DNA of 64,000 bases from Rubrivivax sp. A210 (GTDB lineage: Bacteria > Pseudomonadota > Gammaproteobacteria > Burkholderiales > Burkholderiaceae_C): the NCBI RefSeq assembly GCF_904426505.1, contig NZ_CAJGBN010000072.1:62001-126000 (forward strand), written 5' to 3'. A model generated the notes under the pieces. It did no database searches and had not been told where the DNA came from. It worked only from the letters and a program-made list of their open reading frames with translations. The position numbers and the translations under genes were made by a program. Positions 1 to 8,500 of the stretch are shown one piece after another. The stretch's first letter is position 1. The number at the start of each line of letters is the position of its first letter.

Positions 1-218
1 TGGACACTTCGTCGAGCAGCGCTTCCGCCCGAGCAGCCTACGAACTGCGTTTCCGATCGCTCTTCAACGCCCGCCGCGGTTACAGCTTTCCCTGCGATCC
101 CTGCGGCCAGGTCAACCTCGACCAGCTCTCCGAGTCGGCGCGCAACAACTACTTCTACGCCCGCGCCGCGGTCGGCCGTGACCTGGCGACGCCGGCGGTG
201 GAGCCCCTGAACGGCTGA
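1..218 (+). CDS. small conserved Burkholderiales protein, 5' end at window edge
   Basis: An open frame runs from the window edge to TGA at 216-218 and shows 71 complete codons. The two bases before the first full codon are TG, so the codon straddling the edge could be an ATG/GTG/TTG start; the gene may be nearly complete. The visible protein has a Ser/Ala-rich start, then a compact block with FRSLFNARRGYSFPCDPCG, NLDQLSESARNNYFYARA and a short tail. It resembles a family of about 70-80 aa proteins recalled as common and uncharacterised in Burkholderiales. No domain of known function, signal peptide or membrane segment is visible. Two Cys in a CDPC motif could bind metal, but this is speculation. 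Confidence 0.6.
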   Translation, partial: DTSSSSASARAAYELRFRSLFNARRGYSFPCDPCGQVNLDQLSESARNNYFYARAAVGRDLATPAVEPLNG

Positions 219-319
219 GCCCCACGCGCCGCCTGCTTTCGGGGCGGTTGCATGGTGTTTCCAGGGCGGGCGCCACAGCGCCTAAGCTCGCCGGCTTCCT
301 GGTTACCCCTGATGCCGGC

Positions 320-1012
320 ATGTTCGCAAGTTCGTCGAGGCCCGTTGTCTTCGATCCCTACCGCGGCCGCGGCAAGCGCCGCCGCATCCCGCGCTGGCTG
401 CTGCTTCTGCTCCTGGGCCTGGCCGCCGGTGCGGCCGGCGTCATCTACCTGCAGGAGCGCGTGCTGCCGCCGCGCCTGTCCACCGGCGAATCGCAGCAGT
501 TGCGCGAAGACCATGCGCAGGCCGTCGCCGACCGCCGCCGCCTGCAAGCTGAGCTGGGCACGGCCACACAGGCGATGCAGGCGCTCAAGCGCGAGCGCGA
601 TGCATTGCTGACCGGCGCCGCCGCCGGGCGCGCAGCGGCCGAGCGCCTGAATGCCGACCTCGCCTTCGCGCTCGACGCGCTGCCGCCCGACCCGCGCGAA
701 GGCCAGGTGGCGGTGCGCGCGGCGCGCCTGGCGGCCCAGCGCGGCAGCCTGGAATACAGCGTGGCGCTGAGCCACGAGCGCCGCGGCGCGCTGCAGGGCG
801 TGATGCAGCTGGTCGTCACCGGGTCGGCGGGTGCGGGGGCGGGCGAGCGCGCGCTCGAGCTGCCGCCAGTCAAGCTGGCGCTGGACCGTCAGGGCGTGGT
901 GCGCGGCAGCCTGCCGCTGCCCGAAGGCTTCACGCCCCGCCAGGCCACGGTGCGCGTGCTCGAGCGGGCGGGCGGCGGCCAGCTCGGCATGCGGGTGCTG
1001 CACGTCAACTGA
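320..1012 (+). CDS. membrane-anchored coiled-coil protein (DUF6776-like)
   Basis: The ATG at 320 is preferred over one at 248 because the upstream extension is low in plausible protein features. The 230 aa product has a basic N-terminus (RGRGKRRRIPRW), one membrane segment (about residues 32-50, LLLLLLGLAAGAAGVIY), a charged Ala/Arg/Glu-rich stretch of coiled-coil character (about 65-120), and a C-terminal beta-rich region ending in GSLPLPEGFTPRQATVRVLE and GMRVLHVN. The C-terminal motif matches what I recall of DUF6776 proteins, which are uncharacterised. It converges on the bactofilin/M23 genes; a role in the cell envelope is inferred from that context and from its single-pass topology. Confidence 0.6.
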   Translation: MFASSSRPVVFDPYRGRGKRRRIPRWLLLLLLGLAAGAAGVIYLQERVLPPRLSTGESQQLREDHAQAVADRRRLQAELGTATQAMQALKRERDALLTGAAAGRAAAERLNADLAFALDALPPDPREGQVAVRAARLAAQRGSLEYSVALSHERRGALQGVMQLVVTGSAGAGAGERALELPPVKLALDRQGVVRGSLPLPEGFTPRQATVRVLERAGGGQLGMRVLHVN

Positions 1013-1069
1013 GCGGCGGCCGAAACCCGTGCGCTGACGACGGGCCTCTGGAGGTGCGCCCTTTGCGCC

Positions 1070-1528
1070 TCAGCTGATGGGCAGGCGTACCCCGTCGCCC
1101 AGCGGCAGGCCGGGCGCGCCGATCTCCACCACCTGGCCGGCCGCCTCGGCGTCGGCGATGCAGACCAGCTGGCCCTGCACCACGGCGCCCAGTTCCATCT
1201 GCAGCCGGCGGTAGCGCAGCGTGCCGATGATGCGGGCGCCGGCCTGCAGCTCGACGAACTGCTCGATCTCGATGTCGCCCTGGATGCAGCCGCCGATGAG
1301 GGCGTTGCCGCAGTACACGCTGCCCTCGATGCGGCCGCTGGACGACAGCACCAGCAGGGCCGGCGTGCCGGCATCGCCGGCCAGGCCGGTGACGCGGCCA
1401 CGCACGCGGCCGTCGATGCGCAGGCCGCGCACGAAGACGAGGTCGCCGTCGATCTCGACATCCGCGGCCACCAGGCTGGACAGCTGGTTCAGCTTGATGG
1501 CAGCTTGGGGTTTGGCTTTGCCGAACAT
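1070..1528 (-). CDS. bactofilin family protein
   Basis: This 152 aa protein has the bactofilin (DUF583/CcmA) pattern: a short polar N-terminus, then repeated beta-helix strands with regularly spaced Gly and hydrophobic residues (ADVEIDGDLVFVRGLRIDG, GRIEGSVYCGNALIGG, GARIIGTLRYRRLQMELGA). Bactofilins polymerise without nucleotide into membrane-associated filaments and recruit envelope enzymes, often M23 peptidases. It is the last of three minus-strand genes, 6 nt after the coiled-coil gene and downstream of an M23 peptidase, the arrangement seen in other bactofilin loci. The length is typical. The exact role (shape, stalk, division) cannot be read from sequence. Confidence 0.88.
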   Translation of the reverse strand: MFGKAKPQAAIKLNQLSSLVAADVEIDGDLVFVRGLRIDGRVRGRVTGLAGDAGTPALLVLSSSGRIEGSVYCGNALIGGCIQGDIEIEQFVELQAGARIIGTLRYRRLQMELGAVVQGQLVCIADAEAAGQVVEIGAPGLPLGDGVRLPIS

Positions 1529-1534
1529 GGCGTC

Positions 1535-1876
1535 CTATCGCTTGGCATCGCGCGTGCGGCGAAAGAACGTCAGTTCCTCCTGGCAGGCGCGCAATTGCTG
1601 GTTGAGGGTCTCGATCTGGCGCTCCAGCTCCTGGGCATGGGCGCGCGCCAGCGCCTGGGCCAGGCGCTGCTGGTCGAGCATCTGCTGCCGCTGCTCGGCC
1701 TCGGCCGGGTCGGCCGGCTCGTGCAGCCGCAGCGCTGCCGTGCCGGCACCGGCGGCGTAGGCCAGGGCGAGCGCCAGTGCCGCGACGACGAGACGCCGCC
1801 GCCCTGGCGCGGCCGCGACGACGAGGCCGGCGCGCGAGAGATCCAGGCCCTGACGGCGGCCTGCGCGCAGCCGCAT
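1535..1876 (-). CDS. small membrane coiled-coil protein between M23 peptidase and bactofilin
   Basis: The 113 aa product has a basic N-terminus, one membrane segment (about residues 28-48, RRLVVAALALALAYAAGAG), then a long Gln/Glu/Ala-rich helix (about 55-105) of coiled-coil type with heptad-like Leu spacing, ending in EELTFFRRTRD. Its ATG overlaps the stop of the M23 peptidase gene in a TGATG arrangement, which indicates translational coupling. I do not recognise a named family. Topology and position suggest a membrane adaptor linking the bactofilin scaffold to the periplasmic peptidase, an inference from context only. Similar one-pass coiled-coil proteins are common in division and shape complexes. 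Confidence 0.65.
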   Translation of the reverse strand: MRLRAGRRQGLDLSRAGLVVAAAPGRRRLVVAALALALAYAAGAGTAALRLHEPADPAEAEQRQQMLDQQRLAQALARAHAQELERQIETLNQQLRACQEELTFFRRTRDAKR

Positions 1877-2766
1877 CAGGGGCGCTGCGCGAGCCAGCGC
1901 CGCGGGTCGACCGCGGCGTCGTTGCGCAGCACTTCGAAGTGCAGATGAGGGCCGGTGGATCGCCCGCTGCTGCCCACGCGGGCGATGGCCTCGCCCTGGC
2001 CCACGACATCGCCCACGCCCACCAGCAGCGCCATGGCATGGGCATAGCGCGTGCGCAGGCCGTTGCCATGCTCGATCTCGACCGTGAGGCCGAACTCCGG
2101 CCGCGGCCCGGCCACCACCACGCGTCCCCCTGCGGCGGCCAGGATCGGCGTGCCCGGCGGCGCCGCAAAATCGACTCCGGCGTGGAAGGCATGGGCTTCG
2201 GTGAAGGGGTCGCGGCGGTTGCCGAAAGGCGAGACGATCTCGACGCCTTCCACCGGCCAGCGCGTGGGCAGGCGCAGCAGATCGCTGGCACGCAGCGCGA
2301 CGGCGCTGGAGACGGCGGCGAGGTGGCGGTCCAGGCGCGCGAGCTGCTCGTCCAGCGCGCCCAGCTCGTCCAGACCCGGCAGTGGCTTGGGCGGCAGCAG
2401 CGGGCCGCCGCTGCCGGCCGCGGGCGAGGAGGCAACCGCCGGCTGCGGCGCCTGCACCGGCGCGGCCTTGGCGGGTGTCTCGGGCGCCGGCATCAGCCCT
2501 ATGCGCTGCCCCAGCTGGCTGGCCTGGCTTTCAAGCTTGAACAGCCGGCCCGACAGCGCGCCCAACTGCTCGAGCGTGAAGTGGCGCGCCGAGGCGTCCA
2601 GCGGCAGCGGAGCCTCGCTGCCGCCGCGCGGCGCCAGCCAGTAGCCCAGGCTCGCGCCGGCGCCCAGCAGCAGCAGGGCGGCCACGCCGGCGGCTGCGGC
2701 CAGGTGGCGGGTTGCCAGCGTGCGCACGCGCGCACCCTGGCCGGCGGCGATCATCACGAAAGACAA
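1876..2766 (-). CDS. M23 family metallopeptidase (LytM-type)
   Basis: This is a predicted inner-membrane-anchored peptidoglycan endopeptidase or LytM factor. A TTG start at 2766 is chosen because AAGGAG lies 5 nt upstream; an ATG four codons downstream (2754) is the alternative. The 296 aa product has a membrane segment near residues 20-40 (AAAAGVAALLLLGAGASLGYW), a linker with coiled-coil character, then a C-terminal M23 domain with the zinc ligands visible in FHAGVDFAAP and GPHLHFEV. Catalytic residues therefore look intact. It leads a three-gene unit with the coiled-coil protein and the bactofilin and is coupled to the former by a TGATG overlap. Confidence 0.88.
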   Translation of the reverse strand: MSFVMIAAGQGARVRTLATRHLAAAAGVAALLLLGAGASLGYWLAPRGGSEAPLPLDASARHFTLEQLGALSGRLFKLESQASQLGQRIGLMPAPETPAKAAPVQAPQPAVASSPAAGSGGPLLPPKPLPGLDELGALDEQLARLDRHLAAVSSAVALRASDLLRLPTRWPVEGVEIVSPFGNRRDPFTEAHAFHAGVDFAAPPGTPILAAAGGRVVVAGPRPEFGLTVEIEHGNGLRTRYAHAMALLVGVGDVVGQGEAIARVGSSGRSTGPHLHFEVLRNDAAVDPRRWLAQRP

Positions 2767-2901
2767 GCGGGCTCCTTCACAGCGCCGGGGTGGCGCGGGG
2801 CAGGGCGATCCTAGGTGGCGCGCTGCCGCCCACGGGGCTGCCGCTGCAACGGTTTGTACGCGTCCGCCGTGTGCGTGCCCGGTGGCGGTCGCTTTCCGCA
2901 A

Positions 2902-2917
2902 CCACCGTTACTGGTGG
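2902..2917 (-). terminator. possible hairpin downstream of the GGDEF/EAL gene
   Basis: CCACC and GGTGG arms flank a six-base loop just past the stop of the c-di-GMP gene. There is no clear U-tract, so a Rho-independent terminator is only possible. Confidence 0.25.
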
Positions 2918-2927
2918 CGGGCCGGCG

Positions 2928-5900
2928 TCAAGGGCCGCGGCGCCCGCTTCCCTCGGCAGCCCCTTCCGCAACCAGCTCTGCGGCCTCGGCCGGCCGTTCC
3001 GCGTTGGCGTGGCGCTGCAGCCAGGCCTCGAACTCGGCTGCCGGCATGGGGCGGCCGAAGTAATAGCCCTGCACCTCGTCGCAGCCCTGGCAGCGCAGGA
3101 ACTCGAGCTGGGCCGCCGTCTCCACGCCCTCGGCCAGGGTGCGCATGCCCAGGCTGTGCGCCAGCTTGATGATGGCGATGACGATCTGCTGGTCCTCGGG
3201 GTCGGCGCCGAGGTCGCGCACGAAGGACTGGTCGATCTTGAGCACATGTACCTTGAAGCGCTTGAGGTAGCTCAGCGACGAGTAGCCGGTGCCGAAGTCG
3301 TCGATCGACAGGTGCAGGCCGCGCCCGGCCAGGTCGTCCAGCATCGCGACGGCGGCGCGCGGGTTGTTCATGGCCGCCGCCTCGGTGAGTTCCAGGCCCA
3401 GCTGGGTGGTCGCGATGCCGGCCTCGGTGGCGATGCGGCTCACCAGCTCGGGCAGGTGGGCCTGGCGGAACTGTGCTGCCGAGACGTTGACGGCCACCAC
3501 CAGCGGCGGCAGGCCGCGCTCCATCCAGTCGCGCGCCTGCGCCGCGGCCTCGCGCAGCACCCATTCGCCGATGGGCAGGATGAGGCCGTTGCTTTCGGCG
3601 ATGGCGATGAACTCGCCCGGCGAGATCCAGCCCAGCTGCGGGTGCTGCCAGCGCAGCAGCGCCTCGGCGCCGATCACGCGGCCGTCGGCCAGCGCCAGCT
3701 GGGGCTGGAAGTGCAGCGAAAGCTGGCCGCGGTCGAGCGCCTCGTGCAGCGCGGTGGACAGCTGCAGCGTGCGCGCCGAGCGCACCTGCATCTCGGCCGT
3801 GAAGAAGCGGTAGCCGTTGCGGCTGTCGCGCTTGACCTGGTACATCGCGGCGTCGGCGCAGCGCGACAGGGTGTCGATGTCGGTGCCGTCCTCGGGGTAC
3901 ATCGCGATGCCGATGGAGGTGGAGGTGCGCAGCTCGTGGCTGCCCAGTCGCACCGGCCGCGCGATGGCCTGCAACAGCCTTGTCGCGGTACGCGCCGCGC
4001 CGTCGGCATCGGTCTGCGGCAGCACGAGGATGAATTCGTCGCCGCCCAGGCGCGAGACGGTGTCGCTGGCGCGCATGCCCTCGGCCAGGCGCCGCGCCAC
4101 CTCCACCAGCAGCTGGTCGCCCACGTCGTGGCCCAGGCTGTCGTTGATGTCCTTGAAGCGGTCGATGTCGAGAAAGACCACGGCCAGCGGCTGGCCGTGG
4201 TGCTCGGCCAGGTTGAGGGCGTAGTCGAAGCGCTCTTTCAGATGGGCGCGGTTGGGCAGGCCGGTGAGCTGGTCGAACATCGCCAGCTGGCGGATCTGGG
4301 CCTCGGCCTTCTTGCGCTCGGAGATGTCGCGCGTAACGCCGCGCAGCTCCACGCGGCCGCTGCGCGGGTTGCGCGCGTAATTGGTGACGACTTCCGTCCA
4401 GACGGTGGTGCCGTCCTTTCGGGGCTGCTCGATCTCGTCGACGTTCACGTCATGCGGGCCGCGACGGCCGGCCTCGAACTCGGCCAGGTTGCGCGCGATG
4501 GCGGCGCGCACGCGCGCCGAGCCCTCGGGCGTGAGCGCGGCGTCCATGGGCTCGGCCATCACTTCCTCGGGCGTGCAGCCGCGCAGCCGCAGGACCGAGG
4601 GGCTGACGTAGAGGAAGCGCAGCGTGTAGGGGTCGAGCGTCCAGATCACGTCCTTGATGGTCTCGGTCAGCTCGCGGTACTTGGCCTCGCTGAGCTTGAT
4701 GGCCTCGGCCAGCCGCTCGCGTTCGGCGGCCTGGCGGAAGCGCTCGATGCCGGCGTCGATGTCGGCCGCCATCTGCACCAGCAGGGCCTGGGCGTCGGCG
4801 TCGAAGGCGCCCTTCTCCCGTGCGTACAAGGCCATGGCGCCGCAGACCTGCCCGCGCCGGTGCAGCGGCAGCGAGGCGACGCCGGCCCAGCCGAAGCGCA
4901 CTGCGCGCTCGCGCCAGGGCAGGGACATCGGATCGGTGGAGAAGTCCTGGCTCCACACCGGCCGGTCCTCGCGCATCGCGATGCCCGAAGTGCCACGGCC
5001 GGTGGGCACGTCGGCCCTGATCGAGATCTCCAGGCCGTCCAGGTATTCCAGCCCTTCGCCATGGCTGGCTATCGGCTGCAGCCGGCCGTCGGCGTCGAGC
5101 TCGCCGATCCAGGCCATCACCAGGCCGCCGAAGTACACCGCGTCGTGGCAGACGCGTTGCAGCAGTTCGGCCTCGGTGCGGCATTGCGCCACCGCCTGGT
5201 TGCAGTGGCTCAGTGTCTCGTAGAGCCGGCCCAGGCGTTGCACGCGCGCCTCGGCCCGCTTGCGCGGCGTGATGTCGCGCGAGAGCACGATGAAGTGGGC
5301 CGGCCCGCCGCTGCCGTCGTCGGGTTTGCGCGCCACCGACAGCTCGAACCAGCGGGGCTCGGGCTGCAGCGGCAGCAGGATCTGCTGGCCGGCCGAATAG
5401 CCGTCCTGCACCGCCTCGCGCAGCGCTGCCATGCAGCCGGCGGCGGCCTCGGGTGGCAGCACCTCGGCCACCGTGCGGCCGACCAGGGTGCTGGCGGGCG
5501 CCGCCAGCTGGTCGGGGCGCACCGCGTGTACCGCGACGTAGCGGCCGTCGCTGTCGACCTCGAACATCAGGTCGGGGATGGCCTGCAGCGTGACTTCGAG
5601 CTGGCGGTTGACGTTGGCCAGCTCGCGCGTCTTGGCCGCCACCTGCTGGCGCAACAGCAGCACGCCGCCCGTCAGCACCAGGCCTATGGCCGCCAGCGCT
5701 GCCAGCAGCGTTCGCGCCGGGCCCGGAATGAAGGCCTCGGGGGCCTGGCCGCCCCATTTGCGGATGGTGAGGAAGTAGAGCGAACCGGTGTCGTGCTGCC
5801 AGTCCTCGAGGTGGGCATCAATGCGCTGCAGGACTTCGGCGTGGCGGCCCTGGCCGGCGGCGTAGAACAGGCTCGAGGGCATGAAGACGATGGGCGTCTC

Positions 5901-6533
5901 GACGAGGCGGTAGCTGCGCGCCTTGAACGCACCGAACTGGTGGCTGGCCACGGCGGCGTCGGCCTTGCCGGCGGCCACCAGCGCAAAGGCGGCGTCCACC
6001 GAGTCGACCTTGCTCAGCGTGATGGGGACGTCGAAGCCCTTGAGCAGGGCCTCCAGGCCCTGCTGCTGGATGCTGCCGCCGAGCAGGGCAACGCGCTTGT
6101 CGCGCAGGTCGAGGATGGATTCGATGGCGACGCCGTCGCGGCGGTAGATCTGCGACCAGCTGTGCAACGCCGGCGTGCGGTGGAAATCGAAGCGCCGCTC
6201 GCGCTCGGCGTTGTAGGCCACATCGGGCAACAGGTCCAGGCTGCCGGCCTCGAGCTGGCGCAGGCATTCCTGCCAGGCGCAGCGCTGAAACACCAACTGC
6301 CATTGCTCGCGCTCGGCCATGGCCTCGAGCAACTCCACCATGATGCCGGCCGGCTTGCCGTCCGTGGTGGTGAATATCTTGGGCGCGTTCTCGTAGACGC
6401 CGACGTGCAGGGTCAGGCCCGGTGCGGCGCCGGCCGGCGCCATGCAGGCCGCCAGCAGCGCCAGTGCGGCGGCGGCCCTGCAGCCCTGGCGCCGCAGGGC
6501 ATCGAACGCGCGCACGGCCCAGGGCCTGTTCAT
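2928..6533 (-). CDS. periplasmic-sensing PAS-GAF-PAS-GGDEF-EAL c-di-GMP protein
   Basis: The 1201 aa product is a multidomain cyclic di-GMP enzyme. In order: signal/membrane segment (about 1-36), a periplasmic substrate-binding (SBP_bac_3-like) domain (about 40-255), a second membrane segment (about 275-295), a PAS domain (about 310-420), a GAF-like domain (about 440-590), a second PAS (about 610-735), GGDEF (RLGGDEF, near residue 829) and EAL (GAEALLRW near 955, with DDFGTGYSSL further on). GGDEF and EAL signature residues are intact, so either or both activities are possible. The SBP-type domain suggests sensing of an amino acid or other small solute. Its ATG overlaps the stop of the AraC gene (ATGA), so the two are probably co-translated. 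Confidence 0.92.
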   Translation of the reverse strand: MNRPWAVRAFDALRRQGCRAAAALALLAACMAPAGAAPGLTLHVGVYENAPKIFTTTDGKPAGIMVELLEAMAEREQWQLVFQRCAWQECLRQLEAGSLDLLPDVAYNAERERRFDFHRTPALHSWSQIYRRDGVAIESILDLRDKRVALLGGSIQQQGLEALLKGFDVPITLSKVDSVDAAFALVAAGKADAAVASHQFGAFKARSYRLVETPIVFMPSSLFYAAGQGRHAEVLQRIDAHLEDWQHDTGSLYFLTIRKWGGQAPEAFIPGPARTLLAALAAIGLVLTGGVLLLRQQVAAKTRELANVNRQLEVTLQAIPDLMFEVDSDGRYVAVHAVRPDQLAAPASTLVGRTVAEVLPPEAAAGCMAALREAVQDGYSAGQQILLPLQPEPRWFELSVARKPDDGSGGPAHFIVLSRDITPRKRAEARVQRLGRLYETLSHCNQAVAQCRTEAELLQRVCHDAVYFGGLVMAWIGELDADGRLQPIASHGEGLEYLDGLEISIRADVPTGRGTSGIAMREDRPVWSQDFSTDPMSLPWRERAVRFGWAGVASLPLHRRGQVCGAMALYAREKGAFDADAQALLVQMAADIDAGIERFRQAAERERLAEAIKLSEAKYRELTETIKDVIWTLDPYTLRFLYVSPSVLRLRGCTPEEVMAEPMDAALTPEGSARVRAAIARNLAEFEAGRRGPHDVNVDEIEQPRKDGTTVWTEVVTNYARNPRSGRVELRGVTRDISERKKAEAQIRQLAMFDQLTGLPNRAHLKERFDYALNLAEHHGQPLAVVFLDIDRFKDINDSLGHDVGDQLLVEVARRLAEGMRASDTVSRLGGDEFILVLPQTDADGAARTATRLLQAIARPVRLGSHELRTSTSIGIAMYPEDGTDIDTLSRCADAAMYQVKRDSRNGYRFFTAEMQVRSARTLQLSTALHEALDRGQLSLHFQPQLALADGRVIGAEALLRWQHPQLGWISPGEFIAIAESNGLILPIGEWVLREAAAQARDWMERGLPPLVVAVNVSAAQFRQAHLPELVSRIATEAGIATTQLGLELTEAAAMNNPRAAVAMLDDLAGRGLHLSIDDFGTGYSSLSYLKRFKVHVLKIDQSFVRDLGADPEDQQIVIAIIKLAHSLGMRTLAEGVETAAQLEFLRCQGCDEVQGYYFGRPMPAAEFEAWLQRHANAERPAEAAELVAEGAAEGSGRRGP

Positions 6534-7384
6534 GGGCGCGCCGCTCCCTTGCGGTATTCGTCGGGCGTCACGCCCATCAAGCGGCGGAACATCGCGATGA
6601 AGGCCGAGGCGCCGCCATAGCCGAGGTCAAGCGCGATGGCCTCGACCTTCTCGCCCGCCTCCAGCCGCGGCAGCGCCTTCACGACGCGCAGGCGCTGGCG
6701 CCATTCGGCGAAGGGCATGCCGAGCTCGCGCTGGCAGCGCCGCACCAGGGTGCGCTCGGTGGTGTGGGCCGCCAGTGCCAACTCGGCCAGCGGCCGGTTG
6801 TCGCCCGGCTCGTCCTCCAGCGTTTGCAGCACTGGTGCCAGCAGCGGGTCGTCGCTGCCGGGCAGGTAGCTGCCGGCACGCGGCGCCTGTGCCAGCTGGT
6901 CGACCAGCACCTGCAGCAGGCGCTCGTCGCCGTGGCCGCGTGGCAGGCCGGGCGTGTGTTCGCGCAGGTGCTCCAGCAGCGCGCGCACCAGCGGGCGCAC
7001 CGAAAGGGCGCAAGGTGTGTCGGGCAGCCCGGCGCAGTGCTCGGCCTCGATGTAGAGCGAGCAGTGGCAGGCCTCGAGCCGGTTGAGCCCGAGGTGCTCG
7101 ACCTCGGGCGGCAGCCAGACGCCGTAGTGCGGCGGCGCCAGGAAGTGGCGGTCGGCCAGCTTGATTTCCATCACGCCGCTGAAGGCGTAGACGAATTCGC
7201 CCCATGCATGGCGGTGGCGCGGGTAGGTGGTGTCGCGCGGCACGGCGGCGGCGCGGAACCAGATCGGTGCCGGCAGGGCGTCGCTGAAGGGCGGCTGGCG
7301 CAGGTTGCGGGCGGGTGCGCGCATGGGATCGGCCAACAGGGCAGGGGGCGAGGAGGGATGCGGCAGATGGCGGGGCAGAGGCAT
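6530..7384 (-). CDS. AraC family transcriptional regulator
   Basis: The product has an N-terminal cupin-like sensing domain (HRHAWGEFVYAFSGVMEIK, then HYGVWLPPEVEHLG) and a C-terminal two-helix-turn-helix AraC domain (ELALAAHTTERTLVRRCQ and ALDLGYGGASAFIAMFRRLM, ending GVTPDEYRK). The length, about 284 aa from the ATG at 7384, is typical. The start is uncertain: in-frame ATGs at 7423 and 7324 are possible and none has a good Shine-Dalgarno. It is divergent from an EamA exporter across a short intergenic region and overlaps the GGDEF/EAL gene by 4 nt. Regulators of this cupin-AraC type often control an adjacent divergent exporter; that link is inferred. Confidence 0.85.
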   Translation of the reverse strand: MPLPRHLPHPSSPPALLADPMRAPARNLRQPPFSDALPAPIWFRAAAVPRDTTYPRHRHAWGEFVYAFSGVMEIKLADRHFLAPPHYGVWLPPEVEHLGLNRLEACHCSLYIEAEHCAGLPDTPCALSVRPLVRALLEHLREHTPGLPRGHGDERLLQVLVDQLAQAPRAGSYLPGSDDPLLAPVLQTLEDEPGDNRPLAELALAAHTTERTLVRRCQRELGMPFAEWRQRLRVVKALPRLEAGEKVEAIALDLGYGGASAFIAMFRRLMGVTPDEYRKGAARP

Positions 7385-7461
7385 CGATTGTCCGAATTCC
7401 GCTATCTGCAGGGAAGGTGACATTCCACAATCGAGCCCCTCGCAAACCCGAACTGTGCCGC

Positions 7462-8421
7462 ATGAACTCCCGCAAGGCCGTCGACGCCCCCGCCCTGGCA
7501 CTGATGACCGGCCTCGGCATGGTCTGGGGCCTGCAGCAGGTGGCGCTCAAGGCCAGCGCCGATGCCTTCTCGCCGATGCTGCAGATCGCGCTGCGCTCGG
7601 GCATTGCCGCCGCCCTGGTGGCGCTGCTGATGGCGGCCCGCGGCGAGCAGCTGGCGCTGCGCGGCGGCCCCTGGCGGCCGGGGCTCGCGGTCGGCGCATT
7701 GTTCGCGCTCGAGTACCTGCTCGTCTGCGAGGCCCTGCGCCACACCAGCGCCGGCCACCTGTTGGTCTTTCTCTACACGGCGCCGGTCTTTGCCGCGCTG
7801 GGCCTGCACCGCCGGTTGCCGTCGGAGCGCCTGCGGCCGCTGCAGTGGGCCGGCATCGCGCTGGCGATGGCGGGCATCGCCTGGGCCTTTCTCGGCCGCG
7901 GCGCGCCGCGCTCGGCCGGCAGTGCGGCCATGCTGTGGGGCGATCTGCTGGGCTTGCTGGCGGGCGCCTCCTGGGGTGCGACCACGGTGGTGCTGCGCAG
8001 CACGCGGCTGGCTGCGGCGCCGGCCAGCCAGACCCTGCTCTACCAGCTGCTGGCCGCCTTCGTGCTGCTGGGGGCCGCGGCGCCGCTGCTGGGCCAGGCC
8101 CGCTTCGAGGCCACGCCGTGGGTGTGGAGCCACCTGGCCTTCCAGGCTGTCATCGTCTCGTTCGCGAGCTTTCTGCTCTGGTTTCGCCTGTTGCGCAGCT
8201 ACCACGCCTCGCAGCTGGGCGTGTGCTCCTTCATGACGCCGCTGTTCGGCGTGGCCTTCGGCGTCTGGCTGCTGAACGAGCCGCTGGAGCCCGGCTTCGT
8301 GGCCGGCGCGGCGCTGGTGCTGGCCGGCATCGTGCTGGTGAGCGGCCATGCCTGGCTGGGGCCGCGCCTGGGTCGCCTGTTGTCGGGGCCGGAGCGTGCC
8401 TGGCTGCGCGGCAGCCCTTGA
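7462..8421 (+). CDS. EamA/DMT-family transporter
   Basis: The 319 aa product is a hydrophobic protein with about ten membrane segments in two EamA repeats (first about residues 12-140, second about 165-300). Typical signatures are visible: MTGLGMVWGLQQVALKA at the start, HTSAGHLLVFLYTAPVFAAL in the first repeat, LGVCSFMTPLFGVAFGVWLL in the second. The ATG at 7462 is chosen over an upstream ATG at 7315 because the extension would run into the divergent AraC gene and has no membrane protein character. DMT proteins of this type export amino acids, metabolites or drugs; the substrate cannot be read here. It is probably regulated by the divergent AraC gene. Confidence 0.88.
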   Translation: MNSRKAVDAPALALMTGLGMVWGLQQVALKASADAFSPMLQIALRSGIAAALVALLMAARGEQLALRGGPWRPGLAVGALFALEYLLVCEALRHTSAGHLLVFLYTAPVFAALGLHRRLPSERLRPLQWAGIALAMAGIAWAFLGRGAPRSAGSAAMLWGDLLGLLAGASWGATTVVLRSTRLAAAPASQTLLYQLLAAFVLLGAAAPLLGQARFEATPWVWSHLAFQAVIVSFASFLLWFRLLRSYHASQLGVCSFMTPLFGVAFGVWLLNEPLEPGFVAGAALVLAGIVLVSGHAWLGPRLGRLLSGPERAWLRGSP

Positions 8422-8433
8422 CTCGGGTCAAGG
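8416..8433. promoter_or_regulatory. inverted repeat upstream of the cus-like genes
   Basis: A perfect 7-bp dyad, CCTTGAC-TCGG-GTCAAGG, overlaps the stop codon of the transporter gene. A TATGAT hexamer (8455-8460) lies further on, before the small Cys-containing gene. The half-sites resemble those of MerR-family metal regulators (CueR/PbrR type), but the spacing to the -10-like hexamer is too long for a classic MerR promoter. It could also act as an RNA hairpin at the end of the transporter gene. Confidence 0.3.
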
Positions 8434-8500
8434 GCGCTGCGGCGGCGGCCGGCCTATGATGCGCCGGTGTTCCCTCTCTCCACCCCCGGCTGAGGCCGCC

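Noticed and set aside
2712..6620. Very long plus-strand open frame (about 1300 codons) opposite the GGDEF/EAL gene
   Set aside because: Antisense shadow typical of GC-rich DNA; the translation is His/Ala/Arg/Gly-rich without domains, while the minus strand has complete recognised domains.
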